DNA of 32,022 nucleotides from a virus (IMGVR_UViG_3300028392_000205:1-32022); one strand, 5' to 3'. Positions 24,552-32,021 are shown, numbered from the stretch's first letter. The notes: generated from the letters alone by a model not told the origin. Numbers and translations are program-made.

Positions 24552-24674
24552 ATGGCAAAATCTTTAGGAGACACTAGAAAAGTAACATTTGGTAAAAGAA
24601 AGAAAGGACGTGCTAAAAAAGCATTTAACAAACACAATCCTAGACCAAAAGCTTACATAGGACAAGGACGATGA
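24552..24674 (+). CDS. Small, highly basic protein, 40 residues
   Basis: It begins MAKSLGDTRKVTFG and continues KRKKGRAKKAFNKHNPRPKA, ending YIGQGR. Nearly a third of residues are Lys or Arg, so DNA or RNA binding is likely. I recall similar K-V-T-F-G-K-R-K proteins in Bacteroidota phages, though with no firm function. Its TGA overlaps the ATG of the next gene (ATGA, 24671-24674), a promoter-like element precedes it, and the composition fits its neighbours. Confidence 0.7.
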   Translation: MAKSLGDTRKVTFGKRKKGRAKKAFNKHNPRPKAYIGQGR

Positions 24675-24862
24675 AATATTTTATCAAGTATTTAATTGTA
24701 TGGATAAGTCAAAACTTAGCTATACCATTTTGGATAGTTGGACATATTCATCTAAGTCTAAACATCTATGATGATATGTATGAATTAATAGCTTCTATAG
24801 GTATGAATATATTAGTGGCTATTGGATTTGTAATAAGTTATTTAGACAGCAAGAAAAGCTAA
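24671..24862 (+). CDS. Small membrane protein, 63 residues
   Basis: Two hydrophobic helices (FIKYLIVWISQNLAIPFWIVGHIHL and LIASIGMNILVAIGFVISYL) flank an acidic turn IYDDMYE; the C-terminus is SKKS. The overlap with the basic-protein gene is 4 bases. The two-helix topology is compatible with a holin, but it lies after the tail genes, far from the endolysin. Function unknown. Confidence 0.6.
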   Translation: MKYFIKYLIVWISQNLAIPFWIVGHIHLSLNIYDDMYELIASIGMNILVAIGFVISYLDSKKS

Positions 24863-24873
24863 CCCTCTCATAT

Positions 24874-24887
24874 AGTTGTTAACAACT
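24874..24887. repeat. 14-bp perfect palindrome
   Basis: AGTTGTTAACAACT lies between the membrane-protein stop and the terminator. It could be an operator or pairing site. Confidence 0.5.
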
Positions 24888-24906
24888 CCCTTCTGTTAAT
24901 AACAAA

Positions 24907-24943
24907 GAAAAAGGGCCCCTATGTTAATAGAGGCCCTATTTTT
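24907..24943. terminator. Intrinsic terminator between convergent blocks
   Basis: The stem AGGGCC...GGCCCT (24912-24917 with 24932-24937) extends by CTAT/ATAG around a GTTA loop with one mismatch. On the + strand it is followed by TTTTT after one A; on the minus strand by TTTTT as well. This suits both the + tail block and the minus VWA gene, whose stop is at 24942-24944. Confidence 0.85.
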
Positions 24944-26456
24944 ATTTCACTATCTCTCCGAACTCATCCACTTTGTGTATGGCTTCACCATTAAATACTA
25001 CAGCCTGACCTTTAGTAGCATATTCTTTGATGATATTCTCATTGAAGTAATTGAATCTTGCTCCGTCTACACCAATGAAGAATGCTTTATCAGAATAAAT
25101 AGAACAATTATCTTCAGCATCTGTAATTACTAATGCATTAACACCATTCTTTTCTATACTTTGTATAGCATTATCAATAGTAGTACCACCACCACAATCT
25201 AACATAGATATAGATATGATGTCATTCTTACGATGTTTCACTCTATTATCAAATGTATAAATTTCATTAAGCATGTCCATACCTTTTAGTTTGGCAGCAA
25301 ATGCTTTACAGAAATCTATTTTACTTATATTATCTCCATTACTATTTCTTACACCACAATTAGAAGACATAGATCCTGATACATCTATATAGAGATCAAT
25401 CTTACCTACTTTTTTGGTGTTTTTTACTTGCAGATCTTCAGCAAATATCTTTCTGAGTTTTGGATGTAATAGTTCATAATCCTCTAGCCCAGCTATGTTA
25501 TCACTATTAAACAAGTCTTCATACTCAGTGGTTTGATTAGCACTAAAATAACTAACAGATTTATCTAGTAATTTCTTAATCTTTTCTTTCAAACTTCCCA
25601 TAGAGAGATTGATATTCTCAAGTCTGGCTGCTATTTGTCTCATGAAGTCAGGACTAAGTTTACCTGCCATTCCTCCATCACCGTCTGGTTTATTAGCATT
25701 CTCAAACATTTGATCTTGAACATCTCCGTCCATTGCATCATCCATTTGTTTACACAAATCTTGGGCTTTTTGCATAGCATCATCTAGCATACTTTTACCT
25801 TGCTTACTATCCATCATATCATTCATAGCTTGATCTACACCATCATTATCAAAATCAGATTGACCATTCAATCCGTTTTTAATATCTTCAGATGTATTTG
25901 GATCTACAAAATCCATAATAGTCATACGGGTGATAAAATAAGATAGAATGTTACGTGCATATATAGCAGACTTTAGATTGCTATGTTCTGACATAATCTT
26001 ACCTACAGGATTATTAGCCCTTTCTAAGAATTTAAACTTAGTGTGGTTCTTCTCGTCCCTGTCTTCAAAATCAAGCTTATCTATAGGATTATAATACATC
26101 TTGAAGATGTCTTTAGCCATATGTTTAGGAAACTTTCTATAGTTCTCCTGAAACTTTTGATAGAATGCTTGTTGATCAGGTTGTTGTTTTGGATCAATCT
26201 TTTTAAAGTCAGTGGTTTTAGCAAACTTGTTATAGTTTTCACTTACTGCTTTAGTATCTTTCATATGAGTGTCCATAATATTCTCAAGCCTCCATTCATC
26301 TATATAATGCATATAAGGTTTGATAAGATCTGGTTTCTTATAAAAGTTAATTTTTCCAAATAAACCTTCATCATCTTTATAATAGGATTTGATTTCTCCT
26401 TTTTTTACTTTCTCAAGAATGGTATATACATTCTTATAACTTTTTTGACTTGCCAT
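24942..26456 (-). CDS. VWA-domain protein, partner of MoxR ATPase
   Basis: This 504-residue protein ends with a von Willebrand A domain with an intact metal-binding MIDAS site: DVSGS (Asp358, Ser360, Ser362), GGGTT (Thr425/426) and ITDAED (Asp446). The N-terminal 300 residues are helical, with acidic Met-rich middle parts (DDAMQKAQDLCKQMDDAMDG). In bacteria and archaea, MoxR AAA+ ATPases commonly pair with VWA proteins to fold, insert metal into, or remodel targets. Here the MoxR gene is directly upstream, separated by a hairpin. The target is not evident. No signal peptide or transmembrane segment is visible, so it probably acts in the cytoplasm. Confidence 0.85.
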   Translation of the reverse strand: MASQKSYKNVYTILEKVKKGEIKSYYKDDEGLFGKINFYKKPDLIKPYMHYIDEWRLENIMDTHMKDTKAVSENYNKFAKTTDFKKIDPKQQPDQQAFYQKFQENYRKFPKHMAKDIFKMYYNPIDKLDFEDRDEKNHTKFKFLERANNPVGKIMSEHSNLKSAIYARNILSYFITRMTIMDFVDPNTSEDIKNGLNGQSDFDNDGVDQAMNDMMDSKQGKSMLDDAMQKAQDLCKQMDDAMDGDVQDQMFENANKPDGDGGMAGKLSPDFMRQIAARLENINLSMGSLKEKIKKLLDKSVSYFSANQTTEYEDLFNSDNIAGLEDYELLHPKLRKIFAEDLQVKNTKKVGKIDLYIDVSGSMSSNCGVRNSNGDNISKIDFCKAFAAKLKGMDMLNEIYTFDNRVKHRKNDIISISMLDCGGGTTIDNAIQSIEKNGVNALVITDAEDNCSIYSDKAFFIGVDGARFNYFNENIIKEYATKGQAVVFNGEAIHKVDEFGEIVK

Positions 26457-26470
26457 AATTAGTTTATTTA

Positions 26471-26500
26471 AAATTGGGGGTACTAAATATTAGCACCCCC
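26471..26500 (-). terminator. Hairpin between MoxR and VWA genes
   Basis: On the minus strand an 11-bp stem starting with GGGGG (26500-26490 with 26486-26476, one G-U pair), a 3-base loop, then AATTTT. The T-tract is short, so it may be a partial terminator that lowers VWA relative to MoxR expression, or an mRNA-stabilising hairpin. Confidence 0.6.
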
Positions 26501-26506
26501 TAATTA

Positions 26507-27844
26507 TTAAAATGGATTTTCTACAGAATCAACCATTTCATCAAATTCTTCTGATGTTTGATAGTCAGCACGAGCTGGATGGTTCTGAAGAATAAACTGC
26601 ATAGTAGATTCTATTTCTTCCACTTGACCTGTATCCATTACACCTCTAGATGCATATGTATTAATCAAGCTTTCTATTTCAGCTACAGCTAACTCAAGAG
26701 CCTCATTATTACTATGAGAGTGTAGCATTTCCACCTTACTCATCACAGCTTTAATCTCTGGACTCATTAGCTTGTTCTGTAATTCTGAACCTGCTGTTTG
26801 ATTAATCATAATCTGAGCTGTCTTTACAAGAGCTTTATCTACACTAATATCCCATACATAACTTACAGCTTTAGTAAGCTTAGGTACAAAAGTTAGAGTA
26901 CGATCTGAGCTGTGTTGATAACCCACTTCCAAATACTTATCTAATTTGTTAGAAGGTATTTCTACAGTGTCTAATTCAGCTTGATTAGGAATACCAATCT
27001 TAAAGCTTTCTTTATAGTTACGTGCACCCTTAGCATAATACTTAGACATATCACCTGCAGAAACTCTGTTTACAGTCATCTTCAACATAAATCTGTCCCA
27101 GAACGGACTGTCTTTCTCATCTTTAGGTATTTCATTACATGTAGCAATGAACAATTTCCATTTACATGGGATTTTATTCTTACCATTAAACAAGAACTTC
27201 TCGTTCATTACACCTAACATAGCATTTCTAATAGCTGAGCTAGCTTTATCCACCTCGTTGATGATTACAATGTCAGCTTCTGCTACAGGAGCATTAACTT
27301 CATATATATTCTCAGTGAATAACTTACCTAAATCAGGCATACCCTTAATTTCTGATGCTTTAGTACCCTCGTCAGTCTCTAAGATGTACATTTTGTTTTG
27401 AAAATCTTCAGCTGTCATCTTACCATCCTTGTTCAACCATGCCTTAGCATATTCTATAATAGTTTTTGTCTTTGCTACACCTGGCTCACCTATTAATAAT
27501 AATGGTAATCCTGTAGCTTCTGCTAATGCTAGCATCTTAAATACTTCTTCCTTGTTAATTAAGGAAGTTTCAATTTGTCTCACTTCTTGAGTAGTCTTCT
27601 TAGTGATAGACTTTGTTGCCTTTGCCATGTTAAGGGGTTTTTTAATTGTTGTTATTGGTTGTTGTATACTTGGTTGCTGTGCAGGTGTTGTTTTTCCAGC
27701 ACTAGGGTCTGGTACCCATCTTTGAATACCTGCATTATTAGCTGTTACTTTCCACCATCTGCCATCATTACCTACAGCTTGTGTACCTACAGCAAATGAT
27801 GTAGCACTATGAGATGGACTAGGTCTATTTAATTGTCTTGCCAT
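26507..27844 (-). CDS. MoxR-type AAA+ ATPase with an N-terminal GNDG..W..V..RW module
   Basis: I use the ATG at 27844 (445 residues). An in-frame TTG 30 bases upstream overlaps the previous gene. Walker A is GEPGVAKT (119-126). Walker B is IVIINEVDK, with Asn where Asp is common. Sensor 1 is IATCNE, and an arginine finger sits in FWDRF. The order fits the MoxR/RavA clade. The first 80 residues carry an extra module, GNDGRWWKV through GIQRWVPD (about 25-46), then a Gln/Pro-rich linker. Similar short W...RW modules occur in other phage and virus proteins, perhaps for protein contact. It precedes the VWA partner gene. Its role in a phage is unknown. Confidence 0.85.
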   Translation of the reverse strand: MARQLNRPSPSHSATSFAVGTQAVGNDGRWWKVTANNAGIQRWVPDPSAGKTTPAQQPSIQQPITTIKKPLNMAKATKSITKKTTQEVRQIETSLINKEEVFKMLALAEATGLPLLLIGEPGVAKTKTIIEYAKAWLNKDGKMTAEDFQNKMYILETDEGTKASEIKGMPDLGKLFTENIYEVNAPVAEADIVIINEVDKASSAIRNAMLGVMNEKFLFNGKNKIPCKWKLFIATCNEIPKDEKDSPFWDRFMLKMTVNRVSAGDMSKYYAKGARNYKESFKIGIPNQAELDTVEIPSNKLDKYLEVGYQHSSDRTLTFVPKLTKAVSYVWDISVDKALVKTAQIMINQTAGSELQNKLMSPEIKAVMSKVEMLHSHSNNEALELAVAEIESLINTYASRGVMDTGQVEEIESTMQFILQNHPARADYQTSEEFDEMVDSVENPF

Positions 27845-27860
27845 GTCTAAGTGTGGTTGA

Positions 27861-28178
27861 TTAAAGGTTGGCAAAGATGTCGGCTGCTTCAGAAACAGTT
27901 TCTATTGTTTCTACTTGTTTAGTTTTATTCATAACATCAATTACTTGATCAGAATGTGATTCTTTTTTAGTGTCGTCTATAATGTTAAAGATTGTAAAAG
28001 TAGTCTCTGCATTTTTAAGAGCAGGATGTTTTCTAATAGCAGATATCTGCTGAGGATTAGCCCCATACTTTTCTTCTATAGATCCATAGCTAAGATCATC
28101 TTTCTTAAGCCATGTGTAACCTTCATTAAGGTCATTTACTAATTGAGAGACTGTCAAGTCTACTTTGTTGATTGCCAT
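27861..28178 (-). CDS. Small HTH-like protein before MoxR
   Basis: The start I prefer is the ATG at 28178 (MAINKVDLTVSQLVNDLNEG), one base after the glycosylase stop; a longer form from 28253 would overlap that gene by 74 bases. Of 105 residues, DLSYGSIEEKYGANPQQISAIRKHPAL resembles a helix-turn-helix: S-x-x-E-x-Y-G-x-x...Q-I-S-x-I-R. The C-terminal third is acidic and helical. It ends 16 bases before the MoxR start. DNA binding is possible but not certain. Confidence 0.55.
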   Translation of the reverse strand: MAINKVDLTVSQLVNDLNEGYTWLKKDDLSYGSIEEKYGANPQQISAIRKHPALKNAETTFTIFNIIDDTKKESHSDQVIDVMNKTKQVETIETVSEAADIFANL

Positions 28179-28179
28179 T

Positions 28180-28896
28180 TTACCAATTGATTTTAAATGT
28201 TGGACCATTTTGTCCGTTAATAATTTTGTTACATTCGTTGAATAAATCACCACAATCCCACACTGTCTTTGTATAAGCAGCTGAGGCTGGATGACTCACT
28301 TTAATTATATGATGGTGTTCACCAATCATACTTTCAAGTTCTTGTGCTTGTTTACCCATTAGGACAAATATTAGTCCTGAATCTGTATAATTAAGTATGT
28401 CCATAATGTATGCAATAAACTCTTTCCATACATTGTAGTGGCTTCCTACTTTATCTACCTGGCAGGTGAGAGCTGAATTTAATAAGAGTACACCCTGGTT
28501 AGCCCATCTAACTAGACTTGGATCTTGATAAGTTGGCCATTCTTGGTGTATTGTTTTTTCTACAGCTTCAAATATGTTCTTGAGGCTTGGTTGTGCCTTA
28601 TCTGTATTACCACATGAGAATGCTAATCCATCTGCAACACCTAAATGTGGATATGGATCTTGTCCTATTATTATCACTTTAAGTTTATCGTGTGGGCACT
28701 CTTCAAATGCCCTAAATACTTGTTTAAGAGGAGGAGTAAATCTCTTACCGTCTTCTCTTAGTTTATATAAGGTTTGTAAGATTTTATCAAAGTCTGAGCT
28801 TTGAACAAAACCTTTAAGCTTGTAAGCCCAGCCTGACGGTTTGAGACGTTCTACTAGCTTCAGTTTTATTTCTTCAAGATTTATTTGTTCTGTCAC
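28180..28896 (-). CDS. ung: Uracil-DNA glycosylase, family 1
   Basis: This 238-residue enzyme removes uracil from DNA. Motif GQDPYP (79-84, Asp80 catalytic), LLLNSALTC (Asn140) and SHPASAAY (His202) match UDG family 1, though the usual HPSPLS is HPASAA. Length is close to bacterial Ung. The start is a GTG (28896); no ATG is available further upstream. It starts a leftward transcript from the 35-base divergent gap to a + strand gene. Phage UDGs are common in crAss-like phages and protect against uracil from deamination or dUTP. UDG is near certain. Confidence 0.93.
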   Translation of the reverse strand: MTEQINLEEIKLKLVERLKPSGWAYKLKGFVQSSDFDKILQTLYKLREDGKRFTPPLKQVFRAFEECPHDKLKVIIIGQDPYPHLGVADGLAFSCGNTDKAQPSLKNIFEAVEKTIHQEWPTYQDPSLVRWANQGVLLLNSALTCQVDKVGSHYNVWKEFIAYIMDILNYTDSGLIFVLMGKQAQELESMIGEHHHIIKVSHPASAAYTKTVWDCGDLFNECNKIINGQNGPTFKINW

Positions 28897-28931
28897 AAAA
28901 AGTGTATTAAATTTGTTACAAAATATTATTT
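28897..28931. promoter_or_regulatory. Short divergent intergenic gap
   Basis: Only 35 bases separate the leftward ung start and a rightward 101-residue gene. It holds the odd-length palindrome TTTGTTACAAA (28912-28922). The same GTTACAAA occurs in the 18468-18585 divergent region (18519-18526). Both promoters must lie here or within the coding sequence. No clear -35/-10 pair. Confidence 0.35.
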
Positions 28932-29237
28932 ATGGACAAAGTAAAAATGATTAAAAAAGATGCTATTATTCAAATAGGAATAGGCACAGGATTCTTACAA
29001 CAAATTCAAAAAGTTATTTTATTTCTAGTTAAAGATTTAAAACAAGAACAACTTGATGAATATAAAAAACAAGCTGAACTTAAATCTAAAGATAATACTT
29101 ATGAATTCACTGAAGAGTGGATGGTAGCACTAACTACTCTATCTGTTTTGTTACGTGATGTTGAACAAAAAGCTGATGAACAAGGAGAGTCTTATGAAGC
29201 TGACATGGCTGAAGCAATGGCTTCTATCCAAGAATAA
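28932..29237 (+). CDS. Conserved small + strand protein embedded in the minus block
   Basis: The protein has 101 residues. It has a basic N-terminus (MDKVKMIKKDAIIQIGIGTG), then FLQQIQKVILFLVKDLKQEQL and a charged middle, a helix EEWMVALTTLSVLLRDVEQKA, and an acidic tail. It is the only + gene between 24942 and 32021. Its end overlaps the end of the opposing 130-residue gene by 14 bases, and the start follows an A/T-rich leader. The orientation suggests separate timing. Function unknown; composition fits a true gene. Confidence 0.6.
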   Translation: MDKVKMIKKDAIIQIGIGTGFLQQIQKVILFLVKDLKQEQLDEYKKQAELKSKDNTYEFTEEWMVALTTLSVLLRDVEQKADEQGESYEADMAEAMASIQE

Positions 29238-29616
29238 ACCCAACTTGTTCTCCAATTTCTATTGCTGCCTGTATTGCTAGGGACAACTCGTCCCTAGAAC
29301 AGTCAGCAAATGATTTGGCTAGAAAGTATTCTTTACCTGACACTTCTCTTGCTATACATAATCCTGCTCTGTCTTTTACTAATAATTTCATATTCTCCAC
29401 TGTCTCACCAATATGTGTAGACAAATGTTTAAGCATTACATGAAGTTTGGCCAGCTGTGGTAGTGTACCATCATCATGTTGTTCTTCATAAAAGAATTCT
29501 ACAATAGTTCCATCTGCTAGATTAGAAACAAACTTTTCATATTGTTTCATATCAGCTATAGTTATTGGTTTTAGAAGTCCTCTTTCTTTTCTATATTTAC
29601 CATTAAAGTGATTCAT
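29224..29616 (-). CDS. Conserved hypothetical protein, weakly NinB/Orf-recombinase-like
   Basis: The protein has 130 residues. It begins MNHFNGKYRKERGLLKPIT, then LPQLAKLHVMLKHLSTHIGET and ends with KSFADCSRDELSLAIQAAIEIGEQVGF. A layout of Q-x-A-K-L-x-x-M-L and S-x-F-x-x-x-S-x-x-E-L-x-x-A-I resembles phage NinB/Orf- or DUF1367-like proteins by order only. It starts 14 bases inside the helicase gene's end, so it is coupled. Function is uncertain. Confidence 0.5.
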   Translation of the reverse strand: MNHFNGKYRKERGLLKPITIADMKQYEKFVSNLADGTIVEFFYEEQHDDGTLPQLAKLHVMLKHLSTHIGETVENMKLLVKDRAGLCIAREVSGKEYFLAKSFADCSRDELSLAIQAAIEIGEQVGFILG

Positions 29617-30706
29617 CTACGTCAAAGTATTTAATTTTTTTATTGTCTAGATCTTTAAGTGCTTCTTCCACCCATTTTTCATCTACAGTGTTTTTATAAC
29701 AAAGTATATGCACTGTAGCTGTTTCATTAGGATTAAGTCTTAAAAGTCTACCTATACGTTGATTACTCTTTCTTTCATTACCATATGCATGCATAATTAT
29801 ACCTGCTCTAAGTTCTGGTATGTTCACACCCTCATTGAGTTGCATAACACAAGATAGTTTTTCTATAACACCATCTTTAAAGTTCTGTAAATTATCGTCT
29901 GCTTCAGAATTTTTAGAGTGGAAGGAATTACTACACGTTCTATCTGCTTGATCTTGTGTGTTACAAAATAGTATACACTTTTCATCAATATCATTTAAAA
30001 GATTTTTAGCATAGTTTTCTTTTGTTCTAAAATCCATTAAAGCTCTCATCCTCATAATAGAAGTTATCTGTCTTTGCTTAGGACTATTAGCTTCATACAC
30101 ACGTTCACTCCAATAATTATAATTTTTGGTTTCTGATGTATAAAATTCTTTATCTTTAAGCTTAATAAGAAGATTGTTACTATTTGATAAACTCATTTTA
30201 TGTACTATGATTCTATAATCATTTAGAATATCATCTGCTACGGCATCATCTGTAATATAACTAAACTTCATTGGACAGAATTGTGTTACCATTCTACCTT
30301 TTGCTGAATTTTCATATCTAGGAGGAGTACCAGTCAAACCCAATATTCTACCTGTAAAATGTCCTAAGAAGTTTAAGTGAGAGTCTAGTAAACTATGACA
30401 TTCATCAAGAACCACTATATCAAAAACTTGTGGATCATATTTGTTCAGAGATAAATATGTAGTAAACTCTACGTTAGTTATATCAATCTTAAATTTATCT
30501 GCATCATTTGTCCAGCTATCAAATATAGAGAGCTTGGGTGCTACAATGAGCACCCTAAGCTTTTCCATATTCTTCCCCTGTAAACTGTCAATATAATTAA
30601 GACCAATAAGAGTTTTACCAACACCCATAGATATTCCCAACCCACATCTTTTGTTATTTAATGCTATAGTGAGAGCATCTTTTTGGATTTGGTCTCTTTT
30701 ATTCAT
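29603..30706 (-). CDS. SF2 helicase (SNF2/DEAD-like)
   Basis: This 367-residue helicase has Walker A MGVGKT (27-32), motif Ia VLIVAPKLS, motif II DECH (101-104), motif III LTGTPPR and a C-terminal half with VMQLNEGVNIP and QRIGRLLR (motif VI). A compact SF2 core with no large accessory domain fits phage helicases in the crAss-like replication set (often called SNF2). It probably aids replication, recombination or transcription. Its start shares one base with the previous gene (TAATG). Confidence 0.88.
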   Translation of the reverse strand: MNKRDQIQKDALTIALNNKRCGLGISMGVGKTLIGLNYIDSLQGKNMEKLRVLIVAPKLSIFDSWTNDADKFKIDITNVEFTTYLSLNKYDPQVFDIVVLDECHSLLDSHLNFLGHFTGRILGLTGTPPRYENSAKGRMVTQFCPMKFSYITDDAVADDILNDYRIIVHKMSLSNSNNLLIKLKDKEFYTSETKNYNYWSERVYEANSPKQRQITSIMRMRALMDFRTKENYAKNLLNDIDEKCILFCNTQDQADRTCSNSFHSKNSEADDNLQNFKDGVIEKLSCVMQLNEGVNIPELRAGIIMHAYGNERKSNQRIGRLLRLNPNETATVHILCYKNTVDEKWVEEALKDLDNKKIKYFDVDESL

Positions 30707-30951
30707 TAATCAAATACTCTTTGTACTGTGTTATCAAAAGGATTAAACTCCACTTGATTGTATGATTTATAGTTTCCTTTAGGAAATACCATTTTATCAT
30801 GTTCATCATGTGTAAGAATACCCATGTCAGCTAACATAAATGTTATGCTATCATCATTTTGTTGATAACTCATGTCTTTTTTAGACTCTAAAATGTGTTT
30901 GTGTCCGATGATTTCTCCTTCACCTAGGACAATTCTTTTACTTTTTTCCAT
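30706..30951 (-). CDS. Conserved phage protein of the GEVTGHxHR family
   Basis: At 81 residues, its order matches a phage family I know only as uncharacterised: GEGEIIGHKH (10-19), then GILTHDEHDKMVFPKGNY and VEFNPFDNTVQRVFD. Usual members have GEVTGHxHR, H-E-E-H, PxGxYxV and a C-terminal V-A-D. Conserved His17, His19, His48 and His51 with Glu50 suggest a metal site. In other phages it often sits near DUF6745, and here a DUF6745-like gene lies at the right edge. Function unknown. Confidence 0.7.
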   Translation of the reverse strand: MEKSKRIVLGEGEIIGHKHILESKKDMSYQQNDDSITFMLADMGILTHDEHDKMVFPKGNYKSYNQVEFNPFDNTVQRVFD

Positions 30952-31111
30952 AATTGTATGTGTTTTTATATTTGTGATAAGATACTTTAATGAATGGAGT
31001 CCATCTCCATCCTTTATAATATATTCTTTTGGCTAAAAAGTAGCCATTTTTTACTGATAAAAATTTATAGGTGTTCCATTTAGTGAAGCTAATCCAATAA
31101 AAGGTTTTCAT
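30938..31111 (-). CDS. Aromatic-rich small protein, 57 residues
   Basis: Starting ATG at 31111: MKTFYWISFTKWNTYKFLS, then KNGYFLAKRIYYKGWRW and SYHKYKNTYNYGKK. Eighteen of 57 residues are Tyr, Trp or Phe and many others are Lys or Arg. Its end overlaps the GEVTGH-family gene by 14 bases, and it fills the 181-base gap before the 159-residue gene. The overlap and even codon use suggest a real gene. Function unknown. Confidence 0.55.
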   Translation of the reverse strand: MKTFYWISFTKWNTYKFLSVKNGYFLAKRIYYKGWRWTPFIKVSYHKYKNTYNYGKK

Positions 31112-31132
31112 TGTAACAGGTTAGTAAGTTAT

Positions 31133-31612
31133 TTAATCTTCTATATCATCGTCATCATCATTTTGAAATAACACTTCTACACTTCTTAGTGTACCATCAG
31201 CCATATAGTGTGCTATCACTGGATACATTCCATCTCCAAATGCTGTACTGAATGCTACACCAACACCTTCATTTCCATGTTTAAACCTAAGTTCACCATG
31301 TCCATCTTCTGATAGAGTGACATGAGCACATGCATTATAACTAAATGGATGTATTGCTTTAGTACCTGCTATTTCTTCCCATTCACCTGTAGCAATTAAT
31401 TCATTCATGTTTTTACCACCATATATTTCAATAGGTTCTTGGTAGTTTCTAAAATCTATTCTATAGGTAAGTTCTTTACCTGTGTCTTTGTGTTGGTAAG
31501 TTCTGAAGTCTTCAAAGTCTTCTTTCTCCCATTGACTATCTATATAACATGGGTCACACAGTAGGAGCTGACCTGAATCAACTCCTACATGACCAATTAA
31601 TTTTGTTCCCAA
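31133..31612 (-). CDS. DUF4241-like protein
   Basis: The protein has 159 residues. N-terminal VGVDSGQLLLCDPCYI and C-terminal GVAFSTAFGDGMYPVIAHYMADG with VEVLF are the two ends of a DUF4241-like pattern (V-D-S-G ... G-D-G-x-Y-P-V). The tail is a run of Asp. The only plausible start is a TTG at 31612, overlapping the upstream 40-residue gene by 16 bases; no ATG exists until residue 69. Function unknown. It is in a cluster of small uncharacterised phage genes. Confidence 0.6.
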   Translation of the reverse strand: MGTKLIGHVGVDSGQLLLCDPCYIDSQWEKEDFEDFRTYQHKDTGKELTYRIDFRNYQEPIEIYGGKNMNELIATGEWEEIAGTKAIHPFSYNACAHVTLSEDGHGELRFKHGNEGVGVAFSTAFGDGMYPVIAHYMADGTLRSVEVLFQNDDDDDIED

Positions 31613-31719
31613 TCGTCTAATTTTTTAAATTGTTTAAAAATGGATATTAAACCAGCCACTGCTGCTATTAACATTAGTGTAAACAAACAGATTGCTAGTA
31701 TTCCTGCTACTTTTGCCAT
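31597..31719 (-). CDS. Small single-span membrane protein, 40 residues
   Basis: Starting MAKVAGILAICLFTLMLIAA, then VAGLISIFKQFKKLDDWEQN. One hydrophobic helix plus a charged C-terminus. Its ATG overlaps the DUF6745-like gene's stop (TAATG), and its end overlaps the DUF4241-like gene by 16 bases, so it bridges two genes with no gap. Function unknown; topology is clear. Confidence 0.65.
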   Translation of the reverse strand: MAKVAGILAICLFTLMLIAAVAGLISIFKQFKKLDDWEQN

Positions 31720-32021
31720 TATGTTTCTGAATACATTAATGATAAATATTGTTCTTTAGAAAGATGATATGGATTAAAGGTGGTTTCTGTAGCTTTAGCA
31801 GAGTCTTTCATCTTAGCTACAATGATATCACCTTGTCTATATATCATCTCTACATTCTCTTCTGGTACATCTATACGTACAGTCCAGGCAATTGCACGTA
31901 TAGCATCTGGTTGTTCTGCTTCATCTCCAGTTGCCCACCATCTAGCTCCTAATGCTGCTTCTCTTGGTACATACAACCAATACTCACGATTAGTAGTAGT
32001 GCACCAGCATCTTACAGCATA
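31719..32021 (-). CDS. DUF6745-like phage protein, 5' partial
   Basis: The frame is open to the right edge (100 residues visible), so the TTG at 31976 is not a real start. The segment VRCWCTTTNREYWLYVPREA, then AIRAIAWTVRIDVPEE, a Y-RQGDII strand and the end LSLMYSET fit the DUF6745 order (V-x-C/x-x-x-G/N-R-x-Y-x-L-x-V-P ... A-I-A-W-T). Such genes are common in phages next to the GEVTGH family. Function unknown. Confidence 0.65.
   Translation of the reverse strand, partial: YAVRCWCTTTNREYWLYVPREAALGARWWATGDEAEQPDAIRAIAWTVRIDVPEENVEMIYRQGDIIVAKMKDSAKATETTFNPYHLSKEQYLSLMYSET

Noticed and set aside
27845-27874. TTG-started longer MoxR
   Set aside because: It would overlap the previous gene by 14 bases; an ATG at 27844 with a 16-base gap is more likely.
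30993-31009. Inverted repeat ATGGAG...CTCCAT as a hairpin
   Set aside because: It is short, lies within the 57-residue ORF and has no T-tract; likely chance.
31719-31976. TTG at 31976 as the start of the rightmost gene
   Set aside because: The frame stays open to the window edge and the extra residues extend the DUF6745-like pattern.
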